Source: Lates calcarifer
Lineage: Eukaryota; Chordata; Actinopteri; Centropomidae
Reading direction: 5' to 3'
NCBI RefSeq assembly: GCF_001640805.2
Contig: NC_066851.1
Coordinates: 2,738,427-2,802,426, forward strand
DNA length: 64,000 nucleotides
Part shown: one piece after another, positions 11,771-26,019 of the stretch
Layout of the letters: every line of letters starts with the position of its first letter
Position numbering within the stretch: the first letter of the stretch is position 1
Program-made: the position numbers and the translations under genes
The notes under the pieces: generated by a model
Seen by the model: only the letters and a program-made list of their open reading frames with translations
The model's database searches: none
Told to the model about the DNA's origin: nothing

Positions 11771-14128
11771 TCATGCTGAAAACAACTGACAGAGCCTGGA
11801 CTTTTTAATTCTATTTCTCTTGTGTAGTGTATTGCAGGACCTTCTGAACCTGCCTGCCATCTCCCTCCCCTTCTCTCTCTTTTGTCATTAATTCATTAAC
11901 TTTAAACAACAAAAGTTCAAACAAACAAAAACAGGTCTGACAGCTACCTCTGCAAAACAAGAAATGCTCATCTTCATAATATATACAAAATCTATATATA
12001 TATAACAGATGCATGTGTGTGTGTGTACATGCTTGATGCTGCTTGATGTAATCATAGGGGACTGAATTCAGTAGACTGAACTTCTACTGATTTCAGAAGT
12101 ACTGCACATTTATTCAGAGAAGAGTGATTGGCTGGTCGTAATTCAAACTGTTGAAAAGAAAAAGAGGGAGGACACCTTCACACACATTAACACAACATGA
12201 GGAAGCATGTCAAGATTTTTATTGGCGCCTGTGGACTTAGTCACTGGTGATCCAACATGCCTGTGCTGGGCGACACTATCAGACACTCCTGTTAACATTC
12301 GAGGAAGTGAAGATATTTGCTGTCTAATGAAGGGCTTGGATGATGAGGATGATGATGATGAGGCTTTACATTATGCTGTCATTGATTGTTTTATGTTGCT
12401 CTGTACAGGCTTGTTGTGAAACACACCTTAAAGATGGTCCATTTACATTTCCTGCTAAACATCAACATGTTAGCATTTAGCTCACAGCACCACTGTGCTG
12501 AATAGCCTCACAGAGCAGCTAGCATGGCTATACACTGTTAGTCTTATTATTCTATGGTCTGTTTAATGTATTTTATATGGAGGTCTGTGTATATTCTTTC
12601 ATCTGGCTGCAAGACATTCTCCTTGGATACTTACACAGGCACAGTGCTGCAGTACAGTATGAGGTTCTATTCTATCTTACAGTGCTTCTACTGGTGCTCT
12701 GTCCTCAGACAGGGGACTGAGCAGAGGGTGGTGTGCACTCAGAGACAGAGAGCTGCTTGTCTCTGAGTGGTTCAGAGACCTGACTGCTGATGGCCGCCAC
12801 CTTTTTAGTTAAGAAAGAGGCAAAGATATCAGCTGAGAGGGTGGTGTCTGGTGGAGGACCGAGTGATGTCTTTAACTGTTGATGATCTGACTCAGTAGCT
12901 GGTGTCTGGAGTTGCTGTTAGGACTCCAGCCTTTCAAACTTGTAAAACCACAGGATTATTTATTCACTTAGCTGGGTATTAATTAACACGTCTTTTAGCG
13001 AACCCCATGAACCCAGTCACCGAGGGACGCTATAAAGATTTTGATGAAATTCTGATTTTAAATGAGAACATGAGGAAACCCAGCTATGAATGGGAACCAG
13101 TGGCTACAGAATGGTTTAGAAGAAGGTGCAGAGATGTGAAGCCTGTGGAATATTGCAATGTAACTTTACAGGTGAGTGGTCTGAACATCAGACTGTACTG
13201 TACAGATTTACAGTGACAAATGGTCTTGGATCACAACTCTCTTAATACAAGTAAAATATGCAATGATTATTCATGTTAACATTTTGTGCAGACACTGCTG
13301 TACCACTCAGTGACACCCAGAGAACATTTTTTTATATTTTTTAATCATGCACAGTGTGATACGTTTAGATTCAACATTTCTCGGCTCAAATATCTGAAAA
13401 ACAAAAAATCAATGCAGTATGGCTACAGTCAGTGAGTGATAAACTTATTGTACAGTGATGACATTTCCCCTGGAAAACTTAAAACTCAGTGAGATGACTA
13501 GTGTGTGATGAGTTAACCTGGAAATTTGAACACATCAGAGAAATGTACAATAACAGCAGCAGAGTAAAATATGTTCAACTGTAACTCCTACCTGAGAAAA
13601 CCATTCTAGTTAAAGGTCAAATTAAACCAATCCACCTTTAGAGACTTCAAGTCATTCATTTTCATTGAACCTGCCTCATCAGCTGTTTCTCCTAACAATT
13701 AGTCTACATTCATATGCAGTTATTTTGCATTGAACAGTTTGGGGGAAACATAATGCTGCAGATGGTGAATATATGTTTATTACATGATATTTTACTGGAC
13801 CCTCTCATGGTAACTTCACGGGAACATTAACACTTGGTTATGGTTCATAATAGATATTACATGCTGGTCTTATTTAAGTCAACCAGGACTTAAGCTCGAG
13901 GACAATCCTGTTAGACACTGATGACCATCCATTCCCCCGTCCAATGTCACACTACGTCCTGCAGTAGAACAAAAGGCTGCAGGCGAATGTAGATGGCCGA
14001 CATTAATACATTGCATATGTGTGCGATTGATAGGAGACACTGCCTCATCTCCCTCTGTCTGCAGTGTCAACATTCAGTTTTTGATTTCTGTGACTGCAAT
14101 CACAGACACATTTTCTTATTTAAAGACA
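11771..14128. other. intergenic stretch
   Basis: No gene supported. It contains an AT-rich patch near 11990-12005, a GAT-rich tract near 12345-12360 and, at about 12460-12548, a sequence beginning CATGTTAGCATTTAGCTCA that belongs to a repeat family frequent in fish. The rest is unremarkable. Confidence 0.55.
12460..12548. repeat. teleost-type dispersed repeat
   Basis: The run through CATGTTAGCATTTAGCTCA, CACCACTGTGCTGA and CTAGCATGGCT is familiar as a short interspersed repeat of percomorph fish. Identification rests on recognition only; ends are approximate. Confidence 0.5.
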
Positions 14129-14796
14129 CCTGAGCCTAGGGCTGCATAATTCTGGAAAAAAAAAAAGATTCATGATTTTTTGGCTTAGAACTGAGATCAT
14201 GATTCTCTCTCTCACGATTGCAGTCATTTACTCATCAGTGATATAGAACAAGTCATATCTTTGGCTAAGTGGTAGGTGATCACCTATGGGAGCTTGATGG
14301 GTATGGTGATAAACTGTAAGGTTCTCAGGCTGCCCTCTAAATGTCGACTATTCGATGGATCAGTCAGGAGTACCCTGACTCGACTCACAGAATGTCAGTG
14401 GACGAGTGGTTACACTTTTTTCTTAGCTGCCTCGCAGTTCACACACAGAGCACTGCAGGAGCAGCAGAGTGACAGACTGTAAACTTTACAACCACATCTT
14501 GTCTTAAAATGACCAAACCACAAAACTGAGCAACTGTGGAGTTAGACACTTGATGAAAACAGAGGGCGGAGCTGCAGCGCGATGCAGGAGGCGCTCCGAT
14601 TCTCTCCGCTCCGGTGTCAGGTGAGCTCTGTCTGCTGAGAGCTGCATACGGACACGGCTAAAGTGGAAACTACCAGTGACGTAGCAGGTGTCCCTGATGA
14701 AAATGCAGCCAAATCGTTGTCATTCAGAAAGAAGATCTGAATGTGAATTGGAGATCGCGATTTTAATATGATTAATCGTGCAGCCCTACCTGAGTC
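14129..14796. mobile_element. non-autonomous hAT-type element with terminal inverted repeats and 8-bp target duplication
   Basis: The element runs 14137-14788. Its ends are TAGGGCTGCATAATTCTGG and, as reverse complement of the right end, TAGGGCTGCACGATTAATC. It is flanked by CCTGAGCC (14129-14136) and CCTGAGTC (14789-14796), an 8-bp target duplication with one mismatch, as expected for hAT transposition. It is 652 bp and holds no transposase, so it would have been mobilised in trans. Confidence 0.85.
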
Positions 14797-15839
14797 TGAG
14801 AAGGTTTTTGGAGAATACTTCAACTCCAGTATGATTACAGCCAGATATGATGATTACACAGAGGCATTTAGTGTTAATTCCACTCAACTGACACAGGCTG
14901 ACAGGTTAAGACACAAGTGTAAATTAAATGTAATGCAGAATATAAACACAAAGTGAAGGTATATATAACCCAAGACTGGTCTGATACAGTATACCCAACC
15001 AGCTGTGTGCATGAAGAAGCACTGTGAATGCCACTTGCTCAGCTCAACTCTAACTTTAGGATCACCTGGGTTTTGCATCTGGTAGAATTGGCACAAGCAT
15101 ACTTGAATTGAATTGTATCTGTTGAACACATTTAGTTTCCAACACAGAAGTTTTATCCCAATTTATCAGTTTCTCATCTTTCAATGAATGTGAGAAATCA
15201 TTAATGACATACTTCACATTTCTATCCATCCCCTTGAGGAGACAATATATATTAGAGATGCACAAATGTGCTGATTCAGGGCGACAAAAATACAGATATC
15301 AGAATACAGTGCACCCATACTGTCTCACAGTAAATATTTTACAGCAAAAAAAGTTTCCCAAGAACGCACCATATCCCATATGTCTGCTTTACAGTCAGAC
15401 AGTGATTAATGACTGGAGTTACATTAACAGACTGTGTGGGAGCAAAGATCTCTCTTCTTTTAAAGTCAGTTTCCACACAAACACGTGTTCAGTTCTGTTT
15501 CCTGAGCACTGGGACTTTTGGCCTTCGTTTTGTAGCCTTTGACTCAAACTAAAACAAGTCTTTTCCCACTTCCTGTTCCTTTGAAATCAGCTGATTGATG
15601 GACAGCTTTGCTCCTTTTACTGAGGCAGGACAGTCCTGAAGAATCCTGACTGAAACAGTTTTAAACCACTTCCAGAAACCTGCACCGGCCTCTCCACAGC
15701 TGCCCCTCCCCCCTCTTCCTCCTCCAAAAAAACAAAGATCTGCATATTCCATTTCAAACATCCATTAGAATTAACTGCGTCCTGCATGTGCAGGAATGAG
15801 CCAAAGAAAGAAGCAGGCCCTGCTGATCACCAGCTCTCA
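14797..15839. other. intergenic stretch upstream of (3' to) fam241a
   Basis: No coding feature supported. The part nearest 15839 is presumably the fam241a 3'UTR, because that gene is on the minus strand. I did not find a convincing minus-strand poly(A) signal close to the stop. Confidence 0.5.
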
Positions 15840-18777
<2,938 letters not shown>

Positions 18778-18950
18778 CTTACAGCCGGTCCACTGACAGG
18801 AACTTGAGGAATCACAACATGCGGCTGGAGTGACTGAGCCCAATCCCAATGTCCGTCCTCAGCGGCGCGTGCCCTATAAGTTCGCGAGAGTTCAATTACA
18901 GACCGCAACACCAGTGGCGTCACGCCGCGGTGGAAACACGCACCCTGCAG
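18778..18950 (-). promoter_or_regulatory. CpG-rich fam241a promoter region with TCGCGAGA element
   Basis: The region immediately upstream of fam241a (higher coordinates) is locally CpG-rich (AGCGGCGCGTGCC, CACGCCGCGGTGG), unlike the surrounding AT-rich DNA. It holds TCGCGAGA at 18882-18889, the core of the palindromic TCTCGCGAGA promoter element bound by BANP in vertebrates. No TATA box is visible at a usable spacing. This fits a broadly expressed gene. Confidence 0.55.
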
Positions 18951-20597
18951 ACGAGGATAGTAATTACAGCCTTAACACAATATCTGAGTTAGTCTGTGTA
19001 GGTCTCAGTCATCCAGGTCATGGTAGTCCTCAGTATTTAACCCCTTGGAGTTGGTCCTGAGAGTCGTTAGGATGGCATGGCTCGAGGTGAGAATGGGGGC
19101 CAAATCGCCTGGGCAAGGATCTCAAGACCAGGTTGTAGGTGGCTGATAGTTGGTGTGTAGACCCCCACCTCTGTTAAATCATGGATGTTCCAGGTGGACA
19201 CAGAGGTCTGAGAGAGGAGTGAAGACAGCCATCTATGTCCATCTGGAACATCCATGGTTTAACAGAGGTGGTACATACCCTCCACAACCAGTTTTTAGAC
19301 TGAGGAAGTCTTTGAGGTGAAACGTGTTCAAGAAAAATAAAAGAAGTCCAGTTGCCTTCAACTCTAGCTCTTAACATCTGAGTTTGTGAGGCGTTAACAG
19401 ATCTCACCTGTCTGTCCGCATGCTACACCTGTACTGAACAGTTAGTGGAAACATGTCATTACTCTTAATGTGAAAGAAGTTTTCAGATATTAACATAAAA
19501 GATCATATGTTTCACAGATGTGATCAGCTTGGCTGCAGAATGTTAACTACATTTAAGATCATGTCATTCAGTCCAGTGTTAACTGGTGAGAATAGATAAG
19601 TAATTGTAATCATATTTATACAACTCTGGATTATTACCACATGATTTATGAATCATTTGATCACTATCAAGATTACTATCATTTATGCTGCTGCCAAAAT
19701 AGCTCCTTTAACAAATAGGAACAAAATAACCCGTGGTCTCCAACCCTAAAATAAGATACAACTAAACTACAACAGACAAAACATTTTGTAGGAAACTCCT
19801 GATAATGAGAATGTGTTGGTTAATTCAACCTATCTGACAAGTCAAAATGAAAACATCTCAGTAAAAGGTTCACTGACAACATATCTGTTTTCCACCAAAA
19901 TAACAGTTCTTTCTGTACAATACTACACTGTAGTGGCTCCAGCATTATGAAACAGTTTTCTGTTTCTGTTTAGACTCTCACAGCTCCTGGTTCAGGTTCA
20001 GAGAAAGATCCTGCTCTGGTTTAATACAGATGATGCAGTGATTTCAGACACAACCTGTTGATTTACACTGAACCTAAACCGGCTTCCCTCTCTGATGTAA
20101 ATGTGGAGCTTCATCCATTAACAATCATGTTGCCTCTGACACATAATCCAGCCAGAGATTATGTTTCCTATAAAACATATTTGCTGTTGCAGTTTAGTTG
20201 GATAGAAACATAATTGGAGTTACAATAATTCATGGATCCAATAATTCATGGATCCACCTTTGTACTTCGGTTCATGAGTTACCTCATTAGCAGTGTTGCA
20301 TGCCCGATGTTAAAATAAAATTAAACACTGTATATAATGGTCTTGATGAAATACTCTTCAGGGCAGGGTGGTGGGCTCAAACGGTCCTCAAGACCTGAAC
20401 AGGCTCGAAGCCCTGATGTTGTGATTTGTTATTCTGACAGTGAGGCGTGGGATTACATGCCACTTGTAAGAAGTGTAATCCCAGCTAATCTGGGATTCAG
20501 TTTCACTCTGCACTGTGGACACAGCCTCAGACTGGAGAGGACTGGGAGTATGGAGATACAAATGGCCTGCCTGAGTACAGGGTTTGTCTGCTGAAGG
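18951..20597. other. intergenic stretch between fam241a and lrit3
   Basis: No gene supported. It contains a repeat with a 39-bp imperfect hairpin and a degenerate Penelope-like tail (19165-19350) and a 16-bp direct duplication of AATAATTCATGGATCC at about 20224-20256. The last few hundred bases before 20598 are the likely lrit3 promoter, without an obvious TATA box. Confidence 0.5.
19165..19350 (+). repeat. Penelope-like element tail with hairpin and hammerhead-like motif (degenerate)
   Basis: Two inverted arms at 19165-19203 and 19233-19271 match over about 39 bases with a few mismatches around GGATGTTCCAGGTGGACA. They are followed by CTGAGGA (19300-19306) and GAAAC (19319-19323) and by AAAAGAAGTCCAGTTGCC. 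Teleost Penelope-like retroelements end in such a segment, and hammerhead ribozyme cores of the form CUGANGA...GAAA are known from that class. The intervening helix is not preserved here, so I infer a dead relic. Confidence 0.4.
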
Positions 20598-23500
20598 ATG
20601 TATCTGCTGGTCCTCGTTCACATCCTGCAGTTGTTCCTGTTGGCCGTCGACTCCTGTCCAGCTACATGTACCTGCACGACTGGGAACAGTAGAACAGCAC
20701 AGCTAAGGTTGGAACATAACTCATTATAGCTTATTATTTCTTAAGAATGTTCATTTTATTGAGGCTCTGTTTGAACCAACAACGTATTGCTACTGCAACA
20801 AATGTTATGACCAAAGTTGTCAAATGATGACATCACCAAATACTAGTAAATTATTGAATAGCTTCCCATATTGCCAGAAGAAGGTGTAATTATATGGTCT
20901 ACCCTGTGCATTTTACTTTACATTGTGGATAATAGTGGTTAACATGCAGAGGAACAGGAGTGGAGTAATCTTATCACAACCAAATATAGACAGGCTGATA
21001 AAAAGTGTCTGAGTGCTGACACTGACACGTGTTTAACAGTGGGCGGTGTCATTACGTAAAATCATAAATGTTGATTTTGGATGAAAAGTTAAGATTCCAT
21101 TGATGAATGCATATTTACTGACTGGAAACCATCAGTAAATAGTATATGGAATTAAGAAGAGTTAATTGTAAGTGCCTTTTATGAATAATTTCTTGAGTCA
21201 TAGAAACATTTTTATTCATTTTTTAAAGAAAAAAAACAATTTTTAAATTACAAAATTTCATTTCATTATCAAATTATTAACTAAGATATTCAATGGTTAA
21301 TGTTTTCTAGATACTTTTCTTTATTAGCATGTAAATGCAAATCAGATAAATAATTATGAATAAAATATAACATAGTTATTTTCAAGTTAAGTAAAGTACA
21401 TGTGATTATTATAGTATAAGCTAGTATATCAGAAACACAGAATGATAAAATACAAAATAAATAAATAAATAAAAGAATTAATTATAAAACCCCACTTTAA
21501 AAAATATATATATTTGCCAGTTCATCTTCTATTGTGCTATTCTGTCTTTATACTCCAAAATGTTTGAATTTCCCATAAAACAATAGAGGAGGGTGACTGG
21601 GAACTGATGTAAATGATGCAGGTTTCAAAGAAAGACTTTGCAAATTAATTTCCAGGTGGAACCACACATTCACATTGTACCATGTACTCTGGTTAGAAAA
21701 GCAAACTTTCCAGCTTCTACACAAATTAGTGTGTCTGCAAGTTTGTTATGTTGTCAGAAGAATATAAAGGTTACAGTAAATCACAGACTCACAGAAAAGA
21801 TACATGTATATCTGTGTATTCATCCATCCCAACAGGTTGGTGCAGTGCAGTGACCCTGGAATTTCAGCTGTTCCCATTAACGTCCCAGCTGACACGGTCA
21901 AACTGCGGCTAGAGAAGACCTCAATCTCCAGGGTGCCCCGGGCAGCCTTCTACAACCTATCAGAACTGCAGTTCTTGTGGCTGGCCTACAACTCCATCAC
22001 GTCCATCCACCCCAGCAGCTTTGTCAACCTGAAGGCCCTGCGAGAGCTGCGTCTGGATGGGAACCTCCTGACGTCTTTCCCCTGGGAGGGGCTCAGGGAC
22101 ATGCCCCTCCTCCAAACTCTGGGTCTCCACAACAACCATCTGTCCAGCCTTCCTGCCCATGCTGCACTCTTCCTCCCCAACATCACCTACCTCGACCTGT
22201 CCAGCAACAGGTGGGTAGAACATATAAGCATCTCACTGATGTAGAGAACCGAGCTGTCAGTATTATTCTACATGTAGACAGATACGTTCAACTGTCTTCC
22301 TATCCTTGTCTCCTTTCCTCCCCCTTACTTCTCAACCACTTCCACTCCTCATCCCCACGTGTATCCTCCTCAGGCTGACTATTTTACCTGCCGAACTGCT
22401 GGACCTTTGGTTTCCTCTCCCAGGACAGGGCAGACCTGTACAAAGACGGATTCTGGGTACAGTGCAGTACAGTTTTGGAACAGTACAAGAACCCACTGTA
22501 ATGATAGGTGACATTTTTGGAAACAGCAGTGCCCACAGAACTTGTTTACCTTTATGCTCCACTCTTTTCTTGCTCTTCCATTGAGCTGAAATAGAGAAAA
22601 TGTTAATCGCTTTTGAAATGACAACATTGGTTGCACACATTTGTCACCTGCCTAAAGAGGGCGCCATCATCATGTGTACATTACTTTTCATGACAAGAAA
22701 CAGGCACATGGAAGTTATCTTACACAGACTTTCACATTATTACTTATTGTGAGTGAAAAACAGGGGTGGGAATTTTATACTTTTCTTCAGACTCTGAACT
22801 TTGTGCAAAGATACTTAACAAGCATCTAAAAAGCAGACATTATAGATAGATAACAGACATCACTGTTACCACCAGATTTATGTCACATATGACAGTGATG
22901 TTAACAAAGCCTAACTGTCCTGGATACCCAGGTCTCCATGACAACCCTTGGTTGTGTGACTGCCAGATCTCCTTGGTGATGTCCTTGTCCATGTCCCTGG
23001 GGAGTCCTGTAGTCCTCATGGACCAGATGCTGATGTGCAGCAGGTCTCCGGGTCAGTCAGGGATGCTGCTGACCCAGGCTGAACTCCCCCGCTGTATGAG
23101 GCCCTCAGTCCAGCCTGCAGCCACCAGAGTCATCTCTCCACTGGGCAGTAATGTAATCCTTCGCTGCGACGCAACTGGCTACCCAACACCGACACTGACC
23201 TGGATCAAAACCTCAGCCCACGTTGGTGCGCAAACCAGGGTTTCTCTTTGGTGGTTAAGTGGTGTGTTACTGACATCTGAGTCGAGTCATGTTGTGATTT
23301 GGTTCTCTGTGCAGATTGTTGCCGGCAGAACATCCTTGAGAGCTCTGAACAGCTACCCAGGAATCTGGAGAGCTGTAAGTAGTTCTGTTTTGTCTCTCTC
23401 AAGGTATTGTTTATGGAGTATAGGGTGCACATTTTCCTCATGCCTGTGTTTCCAATGTGTGGTCTGTGCTGTGTATATGCATATACACTGACCAGCCACT

Positions 23501-24632
23501 TCATTAGGTACACCTTGCTAGTATTGGGTTGGACCCCTTTTTCCTTCAGAACTGCCTTAATTCTTTGTGGCATAGATTTAACAAGGTGCTGGAAACATTC
23601 CTCAGAGGTTTTAATCCATATTGACATGATAGCATCACACAGTCACAACAGATTTATGACTGCACATCCATAATGAGAATGTGCCATTACACCACATCCC
23701 AAAGGTGCTCTGTTGGATTGAGATCTGGTGACTGTGGAGGCCATTTGAGTGCAGTGGACTCATTGTCATGTTCAAGAAAGCAGTTTGAGGTGATTTGAGC
23801 TTTGTGACATGGAGCATTATCCTGCTGGAAGCAGCCATCAGAAGATGGGAACATGTCTACATGCATAAATGTATTGAGTTGCTGCCATGTGAATGGGTGA
23901 TTAAATATTTCCATCAAAGAGCAGTTGAACAGGTGTATCAAATGAGCAGCACATAGTGTCCAGAGGTAAAATTAAAGACACATAGTAAAGCTGGTTGTTA
24001 GTCCTAGAGAGCTCACTGTCACTAATGTGTGAGCCCACCCTGAAAATAGTTGGGTCTGGTCTTGCCTGTGTAAAACTCTGTGCTATAGTTAGAGGGAAAA
24101 GACTGATTGTGTTGAGAGCTAAAACTGTGCATTCTTTTATATCCCAGTTATGCAGGAATCTCCTCGAGTCGGGGTTCGCTGGTCAATAATCAGCCTGAAT
24201 GGGTTATCATACAAGGATGCTGGTGAATATCGCTGCCAGGCACGGAACATGGCAGGAATATCTGAAGCTCCCATTAAACTGAGGGTGGTGGGCATCACAA
24301 GACTATCCCGTCTTCCAAAGAAGAAGTCCCAAAAGACTCCACCCAAATCAACATCAAAATATGGGAAGTCAAGTCAGAATCCAGCTACTTTCAACACCCC
24401 CTCAATGAGGGAAAATCAGATACTCCAAAACACCCAACGGCCTTCTGTTAACAAGACTGGCCCTAACCTTGTATCCGAAGGGCTCATTAAAAGGCAAAAA
24501 ATGAACAATCCAGATGCAAAGAAAAAGACCCAGACATCCGTCAAGTCTACACCTGAGCCCTCAGGCAACTCTGCAACTGTTCTTTTGTCAGAAACACGTA
24601 TGAGATATGAAGAAGATGGTCAGGGTCAGTGA
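20598..24632 (+). CDS. lrit3: LRIT3-like leucine-rich repeat/immunoglobulin protein, 6 coding exons, lacking FN3 and membrane segment
   Basis: Exons 20598-20707, 21836-22210, 22374-22456, 22932-23225, 23315-23374 and 24148-24632 join in frame to 468 aa. Order: signal peptide (about 1-18), Cys-rich LRR N-cap (CPATCTC), LRRs (VKLRLEKTSISRVP, LQFLWLAYNSI, LRELRLDGNLL, LQTLGLHNNHL, ITYLDLSSNRL), LRR C-cap (DNPWLCDC...MCSRSP...LPRC), Ig domain (VILRCDATGYPTP, later YKDAGEYRCQARNMAG) and a basic, Ser/Thr-rich tail. LRIT3 acts at photoreceptor to ON-bipolar synapses, where it organises nyctalopin and TRPM1. Human LRIT3 (679 aa) continues with a fibronectin III domain and membrane helix; here TGA follows EEDGQGQ and I find neither part downstream. 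Several donors are weak (GTTGGA, GTACAG, GTGCGC). Poly(A) signal AATAAA at 24736. It may be one of the teleost lrit3 paralogues (a or b); I cannot tell which. Confidence 0.88.
23315..23374 (+). other. 60-nt frame-neutral lrit3 exon (possible cassette exon)
   Basis: The exon lies between TGTGCAG and GTAAGT and encodes DCCRQNILESSEQLPRNLES inside the Ig domain. It starts and ends in phase 1, so including or skipping it keeps the frame. Human LRIT3 has no obvious counterpart at this point, where it runs more directly into VIQESP. Existence is supported by splice signals and open frame only. Confidence 0.65.
23484..23957 (-). mobile_element. internally deleted Tc1-type element with both ends, in lrit3 intron 5
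   Basis: The left end is TACACTGACCAGCCACTTCA, the right end as reverse complement is similar (GCTCATTTGATACACCTG against TTCATTAGGTACACCTTG). Between them the minus strand (23855-23690) retains the same transposase C-terminus as the copy at 5820-6500, including FQQDNAPCHKAQ and [15 protein letters not shown]. Much of the transposase is deleted, so this is a non-autonomous derivative. Confidence 0.85.
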
Positions 24633-24635
24633 CTT

Positions 24636-24741
24636 CAGTGTGAGGTGCAAATAAAACCTCTAGTTTTAGTGTTCTGTGCTGCTCTGTAGAATAATGTTTG
24701 TTAATTACCCCTCCTTTTCATTTAACATTTGTAAGAATAAA
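24636..24741 (+). terminator. lrit3 3'UTR with poly(A) signals
   Basis: AATAAA at 24650-24655 is only 18 bases past the stop; a second at 24736-24741 (AAGAATAAAATG) has more usual spacing and is the likelier one. Both lie close to the TGA, so the transcript appears to end here without reaching a fibronectin/membrane exon. Confidence 0.5.
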
Positions 24742-26010
24742 ATGTGTGACACAAAACCTGGATGTAGTGTCAGTGACATACCTGTAGTTTTCTGAAAAGA
24801 TGTTTTTTTTTTTTTTTGGTTTACAGCAGAAATCTCAAATCACAATTCTCAATCATTTATTTTAGAGTTAACACCTGATACCTGACACACAAAAGGTCTC
24901 TTTCATGATGATATTTATTACTACTACTACTATTTATTTACTACTTTAGCTTCCAAATAATCAGTGTGAGAAAATACAGACAAGTACAAAGATGAATACA
25001 GTCTCAGTGGCAGAATGGTAAGAGTTGTTCAGTTGTGAAGATATAACTTAATTGTACCACTGAAAAATCAAAACACTGGAATTTCTTCTTTTACTCAGAA
25101 GTGTTCAGCTGTCCCCTCAGAAGAAAACAACTTGGCCACAGCACCGCAGCTAATTTGAGTTTGAGAATCCAGGTTTACAGCATCCCACTATCATTTGAAT
25201 CAGTTTTGCCTCAGTCTTTCCCGCTGATCCATACTGTGAGGCAGACAGGACTTCAGATTGACATGCAACATGACCACTAGGTGGCATCAAACACTATGAT
25301 GCTGATAAGTGGGATTCATAACAAATATACAATACATATTTCATACATATTTGTTGTTGTAAAATGTTTTCTTCTTTTATTTAAATACATCATCAAACAG
25401 GCCTCAAGGCTTGACAGAGACCAAAAAAAAAAAAAAAAAAAGATTAGGTAGTAGATCACCAGGACCCCAGGTGGAATAAAATGTGTGTCCAATGCCGGTG
25501 AGAGCAAACTTTAGTCTCTCAATGTTCATAAACATCATCAGGTCTTAGGGATGCCTCAGGGTGCTGGTAACATCCTGTTTAAGATGATTCTTCTTCTTGC
25601 CATAGACGATGCAAATGTCAATCATATCATAATTCATTTAATGCTCATTTGTTTTTGGGTATATATTCAAAAACACTTGTTCAATCAGTGGGCAGGTGAG
25701 GGCAGATCTAGAACTGTGAAGTAAGCTGGAGCCACACGTCTCTGCACCATGAAGATATATTGGAGGATATTATAGTGTCTTCTACATTAGAGATGACACT
25801 ATAATATCCTTCTTGGGGCACAGAAATCAGAATCTTGTTTAGTGTTTTCTGCATGACGGTCTGGAGCAGTACAGAGGTTAGAATATGATGTTTATTTATG
25901 GTCTAAAAGTGTGTGTCTAAAATAAGCCCCTGATAGTTTGTGGATGTGCAACATGAGTGGAGTGACCCTGAAGGTTCAGGCTCATTCACCAAGTCATCAG
26001 AGAACTGGCC
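24742..26010. other. gene-poor stretch downstream of lrit3
   Basis: No gene supported. Contains poly(T) near 24805, poly(A) at 25423-25441 and a 16-bp perfect hairpin at 25764-25810. Confidence 0.55.
25764..25810. repeat. 16-bp perfect inverted repeat
   Basis: AGGATATTATAGTGTC (25764-25779) and its exact reverse complement at 25795-25810 are separated by 15 bases. It may be a MITE remnant or a folded transcript element; there is no flanking coding context. Confidence 0.85.
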
Positions 26011-26019
26011 TGAGCTTGG

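Noticed and set aside
21960..22223. Minus-strand frames opposite lrit3 exon 2
   Set aside because: Antisense shadow of a conserved LRR exon.
23205..23627. 140-codon minus-strand frame across lrit3 exons 4-5 and the start of a Tc1 element
   Set aside because: It crosses unrelated features (exon, intron, transposon end), so it cannot be one gene.
24619..24632. Possible splice donor GGTCAGTG at the end of lrit3, which would continue the protein into FN3 and membrane exons
   Set aside because: I found no FN3 or membrane exon downstream within the window and poly(A) signals follow at once; kept only as a check in the findings.
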